DNA from: Vibrio rumoiensis 1S-45
Lineage (GTDB): Bacteria; Pseudomonadota; Gammaproteobacteria; Enterobacterales; Vibrionaceae
Length of the DNA stretch: 64,000 nucleotides
Assembly (NCBI RefSeq): GCF_000286955.2
Contig: NZ_AJYK02000017.1
Coordinates: 32,744 to 96,743 of the forward strand
Direction: 5' to 3'
Part shown: one piece after another, positions 30,809 through 41,924 of the stretch
Layout: the number at the start of each line of letters is the position of its first letter
How positions within the stretch are numbered: position 1 is the stretch's first letter
Notes under the pieces: generated by a model
Database searches by the model: none
The model's input: only the letters and a program-made list of their open reading frames with translations
Told to the model about the DNA's origin: nothing
Made by a program: the position numbers and the translations under genes

Positions 30809-31612
30809 ATGCATCCTATGCTAAATATTGCAATTCGTGCTGCACGAATGGCTGGCAATCATATTGCCAAATCTGCAGAAAATACTGACAAAATTGAAAC
30901 AACTCAAAAAGGTCAGAATGACTTTGTCACTAATATCGACAAAGAAGCAGAACAACTGATTATTGATACCATCAAAAAATCTTACCCTGATCACTGCATC
31001 ATTGGTGAAGAAAGCGGTTCTATTGACGGTAAAGATACAGATGTTCAATGGATCATTGACCCACTGGATGGCACTAATAACTTCGTGAAAGGCTTCCCAC
31101 ACTTTGCTGTTTCTATCGCGGTGCGTATGCGCGGTAAAACAGAAGTTGCTTGTGTATATGATCCTATCCGTAATGAACTATTCACAGCACAGCGCGGTTC
31201 TGGCGCACAGTTAAATAACGCTCGCCTTCGTATCAATCCTATTAAAGATTTGAACGGCGCAATTCTAGCGACTGGCTTCCCATTCAAGCAAAAACAACAC
31301 GCTGAAAGCTTTGTTAAAATTGTTGGTGGATTATTCACAGAGTGTGCAGACTTCCGTCGTACTGGTTCAGCTGCTCTTGATTTATGCTACCTTGCTGCTG
31401 GCCGTGTTGATGGTTTCTTCGAGCTAGGATTAAAACCTTGGGATATCGCTGCAGGTGAACTGATTGCACGTGAAGCTGGCGCAATCTTAACAGACTTCTC
31501 TGGTGGTACTAACTACCTAGCATCAGGCAACCTTGTTGGTTCAAGTGCTCGTGGCGTGAAGAACATTCTTAAACACGTTCGTGAACATGCTAATGAAGGC
31601 ATGATGAAATAA
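30809..31612 (+). CDS. suhB: Inositol-1-monophosphatase SuhB
   Basis: 267 aa. Mg-dependent phosphatase; in E. coli it also joins the Nus complex on rRNA transcripts. Metal-site motifs GEESGS, WIIDPLDGTNNFV and WDIAAGELIAREAGA are intact. Divergent from trmJ; a TATACT box lies about 45 nt upstream. Confidence 0.96.
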   Translation: MHPMLNIAIRAARMAGNHIAKSAENTDKIETTQKGQNDFVTNIDKEAEQLIIDTIKKSYPDHCIIGEESGSIDGKDTDVQWIIDPLDGTNNFVKGFPHFAVSIAVRMRGKTEVACVYDPIRNELFTAQRGSGAQLNNARLRINPIKDLNGAILATGFPFKQKQHAESFVKIVGGLFTECADFRRTGSAALDLCYLAAGRVDGFFELGLKPWDIAAGELIAREAGAILTDFSGGTNYLASGNLVGSSARGVKNILKHVREHANEGMMK

Positions 31613-31634
31613 TTCATCTCAACATCATTTGATA

Positions 31635-31665
31635 AAAAGCCCGTTGAAATATTCAGCGGGCTTTT
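31635..31665 (+). terminator. Terminator after suhB
   Basis: Long stem around GCCCGTTGAA / TTCAGCGGGC with one G·T pair, followed by TTTTTTATTT, 22 nt past the suhB stop. Confidence 0.88.
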
Positions 31666-31790
31666 TTATTTAAGGAATCAGAAACTTAGATACAGCTGTT
31701 CTCACTTTTCATTTCTCATAGCTCGACATTCAACTCAAAAATAACCATCATTCAAAATGATTAACTATTCGATAAACAGCCTTAAAAATA

Positions 31791-31821
31791 AAAAGGCTTT
31801 GAACCTAAATTCAAAGCCTTT
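31791..31821 (-). terminator. Terminator after secF
   Basis: Stem AAAGGCTTTGAA / TTCAAAGCCTTT flanked by A and T tracts, 22 nt past the secF stop. It closes the queA-tgt-yajC-secD-secF transcript. Confidence 0.85.
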
Positions 31822-31843
31822 CATTTTTATTAAAGATGACCTA

Positions 31844-32794
31844 TTAAGGCATCATTGTATCTTGATCAGCACCTTCTTTCTCAATTTGAACTGGCATTAA
31901 ATGCTCACGAGTCAAACCAAGTTTCAAGGCTAATGCAGACGCAACGTAAATCGATGAATACGTACCGACTGTAATACCCAACAGCAAGGCTAATGCAAAG
32001 CCATGAATGTTCGCACCACCTTGAGTAAACAATGCAATAACCACGAACAACGTAGTACCAGAGGTAATCAAGGTACGACTTAACGTTTGGGTAATTGAAT
32101 GGTTCATTACTTCCCATGGTTCGCTATTACGAATTTTACGGAAGTTTTCACGGATACGGTCAAATACTACGATGGTATCATTCAATGAGTAACCGACTAC
32201 CGTTAGCAAAGCGGCAACAATTGTTAAATCAATCTCGATTTGTAAGAAGGAGAATACACCTAAAGTAATCGTGACATCATGTGCTAATGCTAATACCGCA
32301 CCAGCAGATAAACGCCATTCAAAACGCATAGATACGTACATCAAAATACAAAGTAGCGAAATTAGAATAGCTAAACCACCAGCTTCTGCTAATTCACCGC
32401 CCACATTCGGACCGACAAATTCAATACGCTTCAGCTCAACTTGGTCACCGCTTCCTTTTTTTAACGACTCTAAAACTTGGTTGCCAACCACTTCACCTTT
32501 AGTGCCTTCACGAGGGCGCATACGCACCATCACATCATGGGCTGAACCAAAGTTTTGGACTGTTGCATCGGCAAAGCCATCTTTTGCAAGCGCTTCACGT
32601 AGTACAGGTAAGTTCGCTGGTTGTTCAAACGAAACTTCAATTAACGTGCCACCGGTAAAATCCAAGCCCCAATTAAACCATTTGGTTGAAATTGTGAACA
32701 AAGACGCTGCGATCATGAGTCCAGAAAACACAAAGGCAAACTTAGACCAACGCATGAAGTCGATCGCTTGGCGAGCTTTCAATATTTGAAACAT
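31844..32794 (-). CDS. secF: Protein translocase subunit SecF
   Basis: 316 aa. With SecD and YajC it uses the proton gradient to help Sec-exported proteins leave the translocon. One membrane helix near 18-36 with FTGGT following, a periplasmic domain, then five helices with the conserved YSLNDTIVVFDRIREN and SRTLITSGTT. 9 nt after secD; AAGGAA precedes the ATG. Confidence 0.97.
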   Translation of the reverse strand: MFQILKARQAIDFMRWSKFAFVFSGLMIAASLFTISTKWFNWGLDFTGGTLIEVSFEQPANLPVLREALAKDGFADATVQNFGSAHDVMVRMRPREGTKGEVVGNQVLESLKKGSGDQVELKRIEFVGPNVGGELAEAGGLAILISLLCILMYVSMRFEWRLSAGAVLALAHDVTITLGVFSFLQIEIDLTIVAALLTVVGYSLNDTIVVFDRIRENFRKIRNSEPWEVMNHSITQTLSRTLITSGTTLFVVIALFTQGGANIHGFALALLLGITVGTYSSIYVASALALKLGLTREHLMPVQIEKEGADQDTMMP

Positions 32795-32803
32795 GACTAT
32801 TCC

Positions 32804-34654
32804 TTAGATCGACAGTTTTTTCAGATTACGCTTGCCGCCATACATCAAATTGACCACACAACGTGTGCCAATGATGGCTGTAAACATAGAAGTTAAAATA
32901 CCAATAGATAAAGTCACCGCAAAACCTTTAATTGCGCCAGTACCAACCGCAAACAAGATAATAGCTGTAATCAATGTCGTGATATTTGCATCGGCAATCG
33001 TACTAAAGGCATTAGCGTAACCTTGGTGAATCGCTTGTTGAGGACTGCGCCCTTCCGCTAGCTCTTCACGTATACGCTCAAATATCAGTACGTTCGCATC
33101 CACCGCCATACCGACCGTCAATACAATACCGGCAATACCGGGTAGCGTCATTGTCGCCCCTGGAATTAACGACATAATACCGATGATCAACACCAAGTTA
33201 ACCACAAGTGCCATATTGGCAATCAGACCAAATGTACGGTAGTAAAGCAGAGTAAATAACATTACCGCGACTAAACCCCAAATACAGGCTTGCATACCTT
33301 TATCGATATTTTGCTGCCCCATTGATGGACCAATTGTACGCTCTTCAACAATAGAAATAGGCGCAATTAGAGCACCTGCACGCAATAGTAAAGCAAGGTT
33401 ATGAGCTTCAGCTTGAGAATCGATACCGGTAATACGGAAGCTACGACCTAATGCAGACTGAATTGTCGCCTGATTAATCACTTCTTCGTGTTTAGTCAGT
33501 ACAACTTTACCTTCAGCATTACGACGGCCACTGTCTTTGTATTCTGTGAATACGGTTGCCATCAACTTACCGATGTTTTTCTTAGAGAAGTCTGACATTT
33601 TACTGCCACCTTCACTGTCTAATGAAATGTTCACTTGTGGGCGACCATATTCATCTGCACTTGAACTTGCATCGGTGATGCTTGAGCCACCTAAAATCAC
33701 ACGTTTCTTCAATACAGCTGGGCGACCATCTTTATCAAACTTCACCTCACTGCCAGGTGGAACACGACCGTCAGCCGCAGCGGCCAAATCGGCTTTATCA
33801 TCCACTTCGCGGAATTCAAGCGTTGCTGTCGCACCTAAAATTTCTTTTGCACGAGCGGTATCTTGAACGCCTGGCAATTCAACCACAATACGGCTTGCAC
33901 CTTGGCGTTGAACCAATGGTTCTGCTACACCTAATTCATTTACACGGTTACGTAAAATCGTGATATTTTGCTCAACGGCATAATTACGAATTTCAAGTAA
34001 ACGAGCGTCAGTAAACTTAGCAATAAGTGCGTTATTATTGCCTTCAGTGAAGGTCATATCACGGTGTTTATCAGCAAGAAGGCTTTTGGCTTTTTCTAAT
34101 TGCTCTGCATTACGTAAAACAATTTCAACACCATCTTGATCTGTTGGACGAATGCCACGATAACGAATACGCTCATCGCGAAGTTCACTACGGAAAGATT
34201 CTTCTTGTTGGCCAACCAATTTATCCATCGCAGCATCCATATCCACTTCCATTAAGAAGTGAACACCACCACGTAAATCTAGACCTAGTTTCATCGGTGT
34301 TGCGCTAATGCTATCCATCCAAGCGGGAGTTGCTGGAGCTAGGTTTAAAGCAACAACAAAATCTTTACCCATTGCTTGAGTGATCAAATCACGCGCACTA
34401 ATTTGTGCATCAGTATCTTTAAATCGAACAAGCACAGAGCCATTTTCTAAGGCCACTGAAGTTGGGTCGATATTCTTTTCTTTTAATACGGTATTAACAG
34501 TATCCAGTGTTGACATGTCAACTGAGGCGCCACGCGCCCCAGTGACTTGTACAGCTGGATCTTCACCGTAAAGATTTGGAAGCGCATACAGCGCACTGAT
34601 GAGAATGACTGCAGCCACCATCAGATATTTCCATAACGGGTAACGGTTTAGCAC
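32804..34654 (-). CDS. secD: Protein translocase subunit SecD
   Basis: 616 aa. An RND-type membrane protein: N-terminal helix, [15 protein letters not shown], a large periplasmic P1 domain, then five helices with [17 protein letters not shown], which holds the proton-relay Asp. Cotranscribed with yajC (35 nt) and secF (9 nt). Confidence 0.97.
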   Translation of the reverse strand: MLNRYPLWKYLMVAAVILISALYALPNLYGEDPAVQVTGARGASVDMSTLDTVNTVLKEKNIDPTSVALENGSVLVRFKDTDAQISARDLITQAMGKDFVVALNLAPATPAWMDSISATPMKLGLDLRGGVHFLMEVDMDAAMDKLVGQQEESFRSELRDERIRYRGIRPTDQDGVEIVLRNAEQLEKAKSLLADKHRDMTFTEGNNNALIAKFTDARLLEIRNYAVEQNITILRNRVNELGVAEPLVQRQGASRIVVELPGVQDTARAKEILGATATLEFREVDDKADLAAAADGRVPPGSEVKFDKDGRPAVLKKRVILGGSSITDASSSADEYGRPQVNISLDSEGGSKMSDFSKKNIGKLMATVFTEYKDSGRRNAEGKVVLTKHEEVINQATIQSALGRSFRITGIDSQAEAHNLALLLRAGALIAPISIVEERTIGPSMGQQNIDKGMQACIWGLVAVMLFTLLYYRTFGLIANMALVVNLVLIIGIMSLIPGATMTLPGIAGIVLTVGMAVDANVLIFERIREELAEGRSPQQAIHQGYANAFSTIADANITTLITAIILFAVGTGAIKGFAVTLSIGILTSMFTAIIGTRCVVNLMYGGKRNLKKLSI

Positions 34655-34689
34655 AGCGAGTATCCTTTAGCTTTTATAGCTAGCTATAA

Positions 34690-35025
34690 TTAAAGAGATT
34701 TAAGCGTACCTTTAGGTAGCACAGCCGTAACGAAGTCTTTTTTAATTGTAATTTCGTTATTTTCATTCAGTGCTAACAAAATGTAGTCATTGTCGTCTGA
34801 AACTTTAACAATTTTACCTACTAAGCCACCACTGGTAAGTACTTCGTCGCCTTTACCCATAGATGCCATTAAGTTTTTGTGCTCTTTTACACGTTTCGCT
34901 TGTGGGCGGTAAATCATGAAGTAAAAGATGACAGCAAACATGCCAAGCATGATGAACATTTCATAACCACCACCAGCAGAAGGACCAGCAGCTGAAGCGT
35001 GTGCTTGAGAAATAAATAAGCTCAT
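34690..35025 (-). CDS. yajC: Sec translocon accessory protein YajC
   Basis: 111 aa. Single-helix membrane protein (about 24-42, MFIMLGMFAVIFYFMIYRP), then Q.KR.KEH and the cytosolic GDEVLTSGGLVGKIVKV motif. Part of the SecDF-YajC complex. 112 nt after tgt; that spacer contains a tandem 12-mer. Confidence 0.96.
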   Translation of the reverse strand: MSLFISQAHASAAGPSAGGGYEMFIMLGMFAVIFYFMIYRPQAKRVKEHKNLMASMGKGDEVLTSGGLVGKIVKVSDDNDYILLALNENNEITIKKDFVTAVLPKGTLKSL

Positions 35026-35047
35026 TAAAACATTTCCTTTTCTATAA

Positions 35048-35071
35048 TTTAATAATTGGTTTAATAATTGG
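35048..35071. repeat. Tandem 12-mer and small hairpins in the tgt-yajC spacer
   Basis: TTTAATAATTGG is repeated head to tail with no gap. Next to it are CGCTTT / AAAGCG (35075-35101) and CTTAAC / GTTAAG (about 35107-35129) inverted arms. No function is evident. Confidence 0.45.
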
Positions 35072-35137
35072 GTTTCGCTTTCCCTTTTTCAAGGTAAAGC
35101 GAGAACTTAACTCACTCACAAAGTTAAGAATTTCAGC

Positions 35138-36322
<1,185 letters not shown>

Positions 36323-36324
36323 CT

Positions 36325-36375
36325 AAACTCGCTTATCGAGTTTCGAGTAACGAGATTCGTAATCACGAGTCTCGT
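36325..36375. repeat. Short palindromic repeats in the tgt-queA spacer
   Basis: Two hairpins in 50 nt: AAACTCG (36325-36331) / CGAGTTT (36337-36343), and ACGAGA (36350-36355) / TCTCGT (36370-36375) with an inner TCGT/ACGA. The second overlaps the last codons of queA. The CGAGTAACGA core is shared with the element at 2073-2145. Confidence 0.6.
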
Positions 36376-37415
36376 TTAGTTACAAACATCGCATCCCCAT
36401 AACTAAAGAAGCGATATTCTTTATTTACTGCGTGCTGATAAGCTGCCATGACGTTCTCATAGCCGGCAAAAGCACTCACTAACATAATCAGTGTTGATTC
36501 AGGTAAGTGGAAATTAGTGATCAAAACATCGATCAATTGATACTCATAACCTGGGTAGATGAAGATTTCAGTATCACCAAAAAATGGCGCAAGTTCAGTG
36601 CCTTTTTGCTTGGCATCTTGCGCTGCACTTTCTAAAGAGCGAACCGATGTCGTGCCAACAGCAATAACTCGACCACCTCGGGCTTTAGTTGCGGCAATCG
36701 CATCCACCACTTCTTGTGGAACTTCCACATACTCTGAATGCATGTGATGGTCATTAATGTCGTCCACTCGAACCGGTTGAAATGTTCCTGCGCCAACGTG
36801 CAAGGTCACATAAGCAAATTCCACACCTTTGGCCTTGATCTTATCTAAAAGTTCATTATCAAAGTGTAGCCCCGCAGTCGGTGCAGCTACTGCTCCCGGC
36901 TTTTCATTATAGACGGTTTGATAGCGTTCTTTATCCGCATCTTCATCTGGGCGATCAATATAAGGAGGAAGCGGCATGTGCCCGACATCATTCAATACAT
37001 CCAATACACTTTTATCTGAATCAAAGCGTATTTCAAATAAAGCATCATGGCGAGCCACCATAACGGCTTTAAACTCATCATTTTCACCTAAAAAAAGTTC
37101 ATTGCCCGGTTTTGGAGATTTTGATGCTCTCACATGTGCAAGAATGCTTTTGTCATCAATAACACGCTCAACTAACACTTCAATTTTGCCACCAGACGCT
37201 TTGCGCCCAAAGACTCTCGCGGGGATCACTCTGGTATTATTAAATACAACCAAATCGCCCTCTTGGACTAAATCAAGCACATCGGTAAATTGTCCATCCT
37301 TCAATTCACCAGTGTTTCCATTTAACTGAAGTAAACGGCTCGCGGTGCGTTGCGGCTGAGGATAACGAGCGATAAGCTCATCAGGAAGGTCAAAATCAAA
37401 ATCAGATACTTGCAT
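36363..37415 (-). CDS. queA: S-adenosylmethionine:tRNA ribosyltransferase-isomerase
   Basis: 350 aa. It converts preQ1-tRNA to epoxyqueuosine-tRNA with the ribosyl group of SAM. N-terminal [13 protein letters not shown], then [10 protein letters not shown], the VGAGTFQPV loop, [12 protein letters not shown], and [15 protein letters not shown]. The last few codons lie in a palindromic repeat. First gene of the queA-tgt-yajC-secD-secF run. Confidence 0.98.
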   Translation of the reverse strand: MQVSDFDFDLPDELIARYPQPQRTASRLLQLNGNTGELKDGQFTDVLDLVQEGDLVVFNNTRVIPARVFGRKASGGKIEVLVERVIDDKSILAHVRASKSPKPGNELFLGENDEFKAVMVARHDALFEIRFDSDKSVLDVLNDVGHMPLPPYIDRPDEDADKERYQTVYNEKPGAVAAPTAGLHFDNELLDKIKAKGVEFAYVTLHVGAGTFQPVRVDDINDHHMHSEYVEVPQEVVDAIAATKARGGRVIAVGTTSVRSLESAAQDAKQKGTELAPFFGDTEIFIYPGYEYQLIDVLITNFHLPESTLIMLVSAFAGYENVMAAYQHAVNKEYRFFSYGDAMFVTKRDS

Positions 37416-37679
37416 GAAGGGTCACTTTCTTAAGGCTAAACAATAAATACGTACAAAAATAGCGGTATATAAATTCAGCGCTAGTATAGGCTTACCGCCA
37501 GTAATATCAAGAATTGATAGCATGTTCGAGTAGATTTACATCAACATACAGGGTTCTAATTATCATCGTCTTACATCGTTATGAATAGAAAATAAACGGA
37601 TACAACAACCGGCTGTTTAGCTCACCGTTATAATCCGTTATCAAACACCTAAAAACTGACCACTGAAATAACAAACCAA

Positions 37680-38585
37680 TCAGAGTAATCCTTTGACCAC
37701 GCCAGAAAGCATTTCAAAGGTATCGGTTCGGTTCGAGCTAGGACGCCAAACTAACCCTATTTCTCGATAAGCATTTTTACCTGGCGGTTCAACCACCACT
37801 AAATTTTGATTATCAAGTAAACCATGATCAATCGCCATTTGAGGAATAAAGGTCGTCCCTAGTCCATTTGCCACCATTTGTACAAGAGTATGCAAACTGG
37901 TCGCTGAGAAGGGATTTATTTTTTCTTTTTTGGTCAACCGACAAGCTGACACCGCATGTTCCGTTAAACAATGCTCATTTTCTAATAAAAATACCGACTC
38001 ATCGGGCAAGTCATCATAACGAATCGGAGTTCGTATTTCATTGGCTTGTTGGCGACTGATCACCATTCTAAAAGGATCTTGCCCAACAATTCGACATTCC
38101 ATACCATCGATTTCAACCGGCATTGCCAAGATCAATACATCCAAATCACCATTACGCAGGGCTTTTAATAAATTACTGGTGGTGGCTTCTCGTAGCAATA
38201 ACGTTAATTGTGGAAACCGTAAGTTAATCTCTTGCACCAAATTACCTAGTAAAAAAGGCGCAATGGTTGGAATACACCCCACCCTTAACTGCCCTTGCAT
38301 GTTACCGCCTTGGCATAAAGATCCTAATTCTAATAAGTCTTGGCTTTTCGCAAGTAACTCTCGGCCTTGCTTCACCACTTTTTCACCAGCCAATGTAAAA
38401 ACAAGCGCACTTCGTTTGTCTTTCTTTTCGTACAATGGGCAACCAATGAGCTCTTCAAGATTTTGAATACCTTTACTTAAAGTCGATTGGCTGACAAAGC
38501 AACGCTCCGCAGCTTCGCTAAAATGTCGCGTTTCATATAAGGTCACGACATAATGTAATTGTTTTAAACTAGGCCACTTGGTCAT
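37680..38585 (-). CDS. oxyR2: OxyR2-type hydrogen peroxide sensor (LysR family)
   Basis: 301 aa. N-terminal winged HTH (1-60) and a C-terminal peroxide-sensing domain with Cys206 and Cys215 (NEHC and SAC). These are the positions of the redox pair of Vibrio vulnificus OxyR2, including Glu204 two residues before the peroxidatic Cys, where OxyR1 has Gly. The Glu is tied to hypersensitivity to peroxide in that species. Divergent from a 2-Cys peroxiredoxin across 196 nt with a tetrad-type OxyR operator, the OxyR2-Prx2 arrangement. OxyR in general is certain; the OxyR2 assignment rests on Glu204 and context. Confidence 0.9.
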   Translation of the reverse strand: MTKWPSLKQLHYVVTLYETRHFSEAAERCFVSQSTLSKGIQNLEELIGCPLYEKKDKRSALVFTLAGEKVVKQGRELLAKSQDLLELGSLCQGGNMQGQLRVGCIPTIAPFLLGNLVQEINLRFPQLTLLLREATTSNLLKALRNGDLDVLILAMPVEIDGMECRIVGQDPFRMVISRQQANEIRTPIRYDDLPDESVFLLENEHCLTEHAVSACRLTKKEKINPFSATSLHTLVQMVANGLGTTFIPQMAIDHGLLDNQNLVVVEPPGKNAYREIGLVWRPSSNRTDTFEMLSGVVKGLL

Positions 38586-38640
38586 ATTAAATTTCTATGA
38601 TTTCCAGTTAGAATTACGATGAGATCACAAAATAACAATA

Positions 38641-38677
38641 ATCGTTTTTTTCGATTAAGTTAATCGGTTTAATTCGC
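38641..38677. promoter_or_regulatory. OxyR operator, evenly spaced tetrads
   Basis: ATCG (38641-38644), CGAT (38652-38655) and ATCG (38663-38666) are separated by exactly 7 nt, and a weaker TCGC (38674-38677) follows at the same spacing. This is the four-tetrad, 7-nt layout of the OxyR consensus (ATAG-N7-CTAT-N7-ATAG-N7-CTAT). The middle pair forms the perfect palindrome CGATTAA-G-TTAATCG. It lies between oxyR2 and prx2. A further repeat, ACTATAACTTGTACTATAGT, is at 38688-38707. Confidence 0.62.
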
Positions 38678-38781
38678 TTTTTTTCATACTATAACTTGTA
38701 CTATAGTTTGTCTCGTTAAAACATACTCACGCAAAGACGCATGGGTATTTATATATCAAAGCCAAATTTAGGAGCAACAAA

Positions 38782-39393
38782 ATGGTATTAGTAGGTCGTC
38801 AAGCCCCAGATTTCACAGCTGCAGCAGTTTTAGGTAACGGTGAAATTGTTGATGCATTCAACTTTACAGAGTTCACTAAAGGCAAAAAAGCGGTAGTTTT
38901 CTTCTACCCTCTAGATTTCACATTTGTTTGCCCATCTGAACTGATCGCTTTCGACAAGCGTTTTGAAGATTTCCAAGCGAAAGGCGTTGAAGTAATCGGT
39001 GTTTCTATCGATTCACAATTCTCTCACAACGCATGGCGTAACACTGCTATCGCTGATGGCGGTATCGGTCAAGTTAAATACCCACTGGTTGCTGATGTTA
39101 AGCACGAAATCGTTAAAGCTTACGATGTTGAGCACCCAGAAGCTGGCGTTGCTTTCCGTGGTTCTTTCCTAATCGACGAAGATGGTGTTGTTCGTCACCA
39201 AGTAGTGAACGACCTTCCACTAGGTCGTAACATTGACGATATGCTACGTATGGTTGACGCACTAAACTTCCACCAGAAGAATGGCGAAGTATGTCCAGCA
39301 CAATGGGAAGAAGGTAAAGCAGGTATGGATGCATCGCCAACAGGTGTTGCTGCATTCTTATCTGAGCACTCAGATGACCTAGGCAAGAAATAA
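38782..39393 (+). CDS. prx2: Typical 2-Cys peroxiredoxin (AhpC/Prx1 subfamily), Prx2-like
   Basis: 203 aa. It reduces hydrogen and organic peroxides. Peroxidatic Cys50 in DFTFVCPSE and resolving Cys171 in GEVCPAQW; GGIG at 93-96. The C-terminus (FLSEHSDDLGKK) lacks the YF motif that makes Prx1 enzymes easily overoxidised, so this one should be of the robust kind. Reducing partner (AhpF or thioredoxin) is not encoded here. AGGAGCAACAAA precedes the ATG. Divergent from oxyR2, which probably activates it. Confidence 0.93.
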   Translation: MVLVGRQAPDFTAAAVLGNGEIVDAFNFTEFTKGKKAVVFFYPLDFTFVCPSELIAFDKRFEDFQAKGVEVIGVSIDSQFSHNAWRNTAIADGGIGQVKYPLVADVKHEIVKAYDVEHPEAGVAFRGSFLIDEDGVVRHQVVNDLPLGRNIDDMLRMVDALNFHQKNGEVCPAQWEEGKAGMDASPTGVAAFLSEHSDDLGKK

Positions 39394-39411
39394 TCTAACC
39401 TAGATATTCTC

Positions 39412-39440
39412 AAAAAAGCCCACTTCGCGTGGGCTTTTTT
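39412..39440 (+). terminator. Terminator after prx2
   Basis: Perfect 12-bp stem AAAAAAGCCCAC / GTGGGCTTTTTT with a 5-nt loop and a six-T run, 18 nt past the stop. Confidence 0.92.
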
Positions 39441-39583
39441 ATGTTTGTAGAATACAAAACAAGCAATATCAATACCTTGAAGCCCTATTCTTCCTGACTT
39501 ATATACCTTCATGATCACCATCATTTTTATTTCCCTCCTTATCTTCTACAATAGTGTTTTCATTTTTAGTGCCAAGAGGCCGC

Positions 39584-40327
39584 ATGACAATTCAATTGGA
39601 AGTCTGTATTGATAATTTAGAGTCCCTTCACCTTGCTATTTCCGGTGGCGCTACTCGCATTGAACTGTGTTCATCCCTAGCCCTTGGGGGATTAACACCA
39701 AGCTATGGTTTCATGAAAAAATCCGCTGAGCTCTCAAGCGTGCCGGTTTATGCGATGATCCGTCCTCGCCAAGGTGATTTTCTTTACAGCACAGAAGATA
39801 TTGAATCCATGATCGAAGATATCCACATGGCGAAACAAGCGGGTTTACAAGGTGTGGTATTTGGGACTTTAAACCCACAAGGCAATATTGATATGCAAGC
39901 CGCTCAATCTTTAATGAAGGCAGCTGGGGAGTTAGGTGTTACGTTTCATCGTGCCATTGATCAATGCAGTGATTATGCTCAAGCAATAGAAGATATTGCA
40001 GCATTAGGCTGTGAACGTATTTTAACTTCAGGGCTGGCTAGCACTGCGGAGCAAGGTACCGATGTTATTGCCGATATGGTGAAATTGGCCAAGGGACGCT
40101 TTTCAATTATGGCAGGTGCGGGCGTGAATATTGATAATGCAGCAAACATCATTAAACACACCGGAGTTAATGAAGTCCATTTGTCTGGAAAGACGACTCG
40201 ACCAAGCCACATGCAAGTACTTGCTGACAGCGCCAAAATGGGTTCAGACTCTGTAGATGACTTTGCTATTCCTGTGACTAACCCCAAGATTATCCAAGCA
40301 GTTAAACACGCAATTACAACCTGTTAA
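39584..40327 (+). CDS. cutC: CutC family protein
   Basis: 247 aa from the ATG at 39584 with AAGAGG upstream; the open frame starts ten codons earlier. TIM-barrel protein with the CutC signature [41 protein letters not shown] and FHRAIDQ. It was named for copper homeostasis in E. coli, but the biochemical role is unsettled. Its stop abuts the convergent phoU stop with no gap. Confidence 0.93.
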   Translation: MTIQLEVCIDNLESLHLAISGGATRIELCSSLALGGLTPSYGFMKKSAELSSVPVYAMIRPRQGDFLYSTEDIESMIEDIHMAKQAGLQGVVFGTLNPQGNIDMQAAQSLMKAAGELGVTFHRAIDQCSDYAQAIEDIAALGCERILTSGLASTAEQGTDVIADMVKLAKGRFSIMAGAGVNIDNAANIIKHTGVNEVHLSGKTTRPSHMQVLADSAKMGSDSVDDFAIPVTNPKIIQAVKHAITTC

Positions 40328-41026
40328 TCACTCGTTAAGAAGCGACTGCAAATATTCTGGATCGTGACGTACATCTTTGCCTTTCACGAAGTAGATGATG
40401 TACTCACAAATATTTTGACAACGATCACCGACTCTTTCTATCGCTTGAGCACAAGAAATTATTTGCATCACTTTAGGTACAGAACTAGGGTCATCCATCA
40501 TAAACTTCATGGTTTGATTCAGCACTTTTTTATACTCCGCATCCAACTCATCATCCATGTGATAAACCTTAGCAGCAGCTTGAACATCCATACGAGCAAA
40601 AGCGTCTAATACTTGGTGCAACATATGAACAGCCATGCGACCAAACGCTTCAACCAACACAATCAAGCTATCTTGTTTTGCTGGAAATTGCTCTTGCGCC
40701 ACGTAGGCAATTTTAGTTGCGACATCACCAATACGTTCTAAATCGGTAATGGTTTTGATGATCGCCATGATTAAGCGCAGATCTTTTGCTGTGGGTTGGC
40801 GTTTAGCAATAATGCGAGTACAAGCCTCATCGATCGCCACTTCCATCTGATTTACTTTGTTCTCGTTACGATTGACCTTACTCGCCAATTGAGAATCGTG
40901 CTTATACAACGCGTGCAATGCCAATGAAATTTGCTCTTCAACCATGCCGCCCATCGCAAGAACATGAGTCCTTATCGATTCAAGTTCAACGTTAAACTGC
41001 CCTGAGATATGACGACCTAATTGCAT
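40328..41026 (-). CDS. phoU: Phosphate signalling regulator PhoU
   Basis: 232 aa from the ATG at 41026 with AAGGA at good spacing. All-helical protein made of two PhoU repeats, beginning LGRHISGQFNVELESIRTHVLAMGGMVE, with the metal-site E/D..R..D pattern (ITDLERIGDVATKIAY, IERVGDRCQNICEYI). It keeps PhoR inactive when phosphate is plentiful, through contact with the Pst transporter. End of the pstC-pstA-pstB-phoU operon. Confidence 0.97.
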   Translation of the reverse strand: MQLGRHISGQFNVELESIRTHVLAMGGMVEEQISLALHALYKHDSQLASKVNRNENKVNQMEVAIDEACTRIIAKRQPTAKDLRLIMAIIKTITDLERIGDVATKIAYVAQEQFPAKQDSLIVLVEAFGRMAVHMLHQVLDAFARMDVQAAAKVYHMDDELDAEYKKVLNQTMKFMMDDPSSVPKVMQIISCAQAIERVGDRCQNICEYIIYFVKGKDVRHDPEYLQSLLNE

Positions 41027-41104
41027 ACTATTTCCTTTTAAACCCAATTGACCAAACAGTGATCATGAATATCCTAATGACTTCCTTGTTTAACCTTTAC
41101 GATA

Positions 41105-41923
41105 TTAGCCATATCGGCCAGTAATATAATCTTCCGTTTTTTTCACTTTTGGCGAAGTGAAGATTGAATCGGTATCACTGTATTCCACCAGCTGCCCCAT
41201 GTGAACAAACGCAGTGTGATCACTTACGCGAGCAGCTTGTTGCATATTATGGGTAACAATCACTACGGTATACTTTGTTTTTAACTCTGAAATAAGCTCT
41301 TCAATCGTTAACGTTGAAATGGGATCAAGAGCGGATGTCGGCTCATCTAAGAGTAATACTTCCGGCTCAATGGCAATAGCTCGCGCAATCACTAAACGTT
41401 GCTGTTGACCACCAGAAAGGCCAAACGCATTTTCATGTAACCTGTCTTTGACTTCTTTCCATAATGCCGCCGCCCGTAACGAACGTTCAACAGCATCATC
41501 TAAAGTGCGGGAATCTTTAACACCTTGTAATCTAAGCCCATAAACCACATTCTCATAAATGGATTTAGGAAATGGGTTCGGGCGTTGAAATACCATCCCA
41601 ACGCGACGACGCAAACTCGCAACATCCACATTAGGGTGGTAAATATTACTGCCATGCAAGTTCACGGCCCCTTCCACTCGACAACCTTCCACTAAATCAT
41701 TCATGCGATTGATACAGCGTAATAACGTCGATTTGCCGCAGCCCGAGGGGCCGATAAAAGCCGTCACATGACCTTTAGGAATCCTCATGGTGATATCTTT
41801 TAAAGCCTGAGCTTGATGATAATACAAATTCAGCCCTTCAATAGAAATGGCCGTTTGGTTATCGGTAAGTTGATTAACATCGAGAGGTTCGGCATAACCT
41901 AACGCCGAATTAATGGAAAACAT
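41105..41923 (-). CDS. pstB: Phosphate ABC transporter ATPase PstB
   Basis: 272 aa from the ATG at 41923, one base after the pstA stop; AGGA is about 10 nt upstream, which disfavours the GTG at 41932. Walker [10 protein letters not shown], signature LSGGQQQR, Walker [14 protein letters not shown], switch His VTHNMQQ. It powers high-affinity phosphate import. Confidence 0.97.
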   Translation of the reverse strand: MFSINSALGYAEPLDVNQLTDNQTAISIEGLNLYYHQAQALKDITMRIPKGHVTAFIGPSGCGKSTLLRCINRMNDLVEGCRVEGAVNLHGSNIYHPNVDVASLRRRVGMVFQRPNPFPKSIYENVVYGLRLQGVKDSRTLDDAVERSLRAAALWKEVKDRLHENAFGLSGGQQQRLVIARAIAIEPEVLLLDEPTSALDPISTLTIEELISELKTKYTVVIVTHNMQQAARVSDHTAFVHMGQLVEYSDTDSIFTSPKVKKTEDYITGRYG

Positions 41924-41924
41924 A

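Noticed and set aside
32271..32789. 172-codon frame opposite secF
   Set aside because: Antisense to a conserved transmembrane gene; composition is the complement of hydrophobic codons (Ser/Thr/Pro rich).
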